Of a stretch of DNA of 64,000 nt, positions 63,886 through 64,000 are shown one piece after another. A program made the position numbers and the translations under genes. The notes under the pieces are model-generated. The model had not been told where the DNA came from, did not search any database, and saw only the letters and a list, made by a program, of their open reading frames with translations. The DNA comes from an uncultured Macellibacteroides sp. (lineage in GTDB: Bacteria; Bacteroidota; Bacteroidia; Bacteroidales; Tannerellaceae): contig NZ_OY762974.1 of NCBI RefSeq assembly GCF_963667135.1, positions 3,224,001 to 3,288,000 on the forward strand. The letters are read 5' to 3'. Positions within the stretch are counted from its first letter, which is position 1. Each line of letters starts with the position of its first letter.

Positions 63886-64000
63886 TTAAAAATTAAGATT
63901 AATACCGACGTTTGCAACCCTCATATTTGGATAAACAGCTCCCATGGAATTATTTAGTTCAGGGTCCCAAAGCTTAAATTTAGAGAAGGTCATTAGATTT
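63886..64000 (-). CDS. SusC/RagA TonB-dependent receptor, C-terminal end
   Basis: The last 38 codons of the gene, running off the right edge. The minus-strand reading includes FKLWDPELNNSMGAVYPNMR and ends VGINLNF, the aromatic C-terminus typical of SusC outer-membrane barrels. 5 nt precede the SusD ATG region (stop 63886-63888). The remainder is outside the window. Confidence 0.88.
   Translation of the reverse strand, partial: NLMTFSKFKLWDPELNNSMGAVYPNMRVANVGINLNF

Overview
The window looks like chromosomal DNA from a member of the Bacteroidales, probably near Parabacteroides, Macellibacteroides or Dysgonomonas. The evidence is a SusC/SusD pair with DUF1735, DUF1080 and DUF1680 partners, the phylum-typical DUF4295 gene behind L28 and L33, a PorD-like DUF4835 gene, GC content near 43%, almost no Shine-Dalgarno sites, and many promoters of the Bacteroidetes primary-sigma type (TTTG, 19-21 nt, TAnnTTTG). 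I see no insertion sequence, phage or CRISPR array. Genus-level placement is inference.

Layout. 1-9.5 kb: the end of a GH2 beta-galactosidase, two acyltransferase-fold genes, the complete oxidative pentose phosphate operon gnd-zwf-pgl, an M23 lipoprotein, a GNAT gene and uxaC. 9.5-13.3 kb: a large M1 peptidase with a beta-rich C-terminal half and two small membrane proteins. 13.25-14.24 kb: the only long gene-free stretch, holding two inverted repeats, a 22-bp-period array and two good divergent promoters. 14.2-19.0 kb: M20 dipeptidase, DbpA-like helicase, SAH/MTA deaminase and purine nucleoside phosphorylase. 19.1-20.3 kb: tRNA-Gly, two tRNA-Leu, then L28-L33-DUF4295. 20.4-27.2 kb: a housekeeping run of dnaN, a DnaQ-like exonuclease, coaBC, porD-like, recN and cysK.

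27.3-32 kb: a Spy/CpxP-like protein, a small hydrolase, DUF3667, a methyltransferase behind a structured leader, and an RsgA-type GTPase. 32-42.4 kb: beta-mannosidase, acyl-CoA synthetase, mfd, a dolichol-phosphate-mannose-synthase-like GT2 and dihydroorotase. 42.4-47.8 kb: a TPR-like protein, then a ribose salvage cassette (ribokinase, secreted ADP-ribosylglycohydrolase family protein, GRP/RhaT-type transporter). 47.8-53.4 kb: a triple palindromic repeat, an RluF-like pseudouridine synthase with a low-complexity tail, tkt-rpiB, a small exported protein, yaaA and an internally deleted aquaporin. 53.4-64 kb: a DUF4382 lipoprotein and the distal part of a polysaccharide utilization locus (PUL).

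How the genes fit together. Pentose metabolism recurs: the oxidative branch, transketolase plus RpiB, a ribose cassette, and a PUL aimed at beta-L-arabinofuranosides. The PUL combines SusCD-type capture, a discoidin-like binding lipoprotein, two DUF1680/GH127-type enzymes and an exported oxidoreductase beside a 3-keto-glycoside hydrolase (DUF1080), so it may use oxidation-assisted glycoside cleavage. The most unusual non-coding signals are the 22-bp array near 13.9 kb, the 28-bp hairpin near 32.07 kb, the three-unit palindrome near 47.85 kb, and a decayed DUF1080 copy at 58.4 kb.
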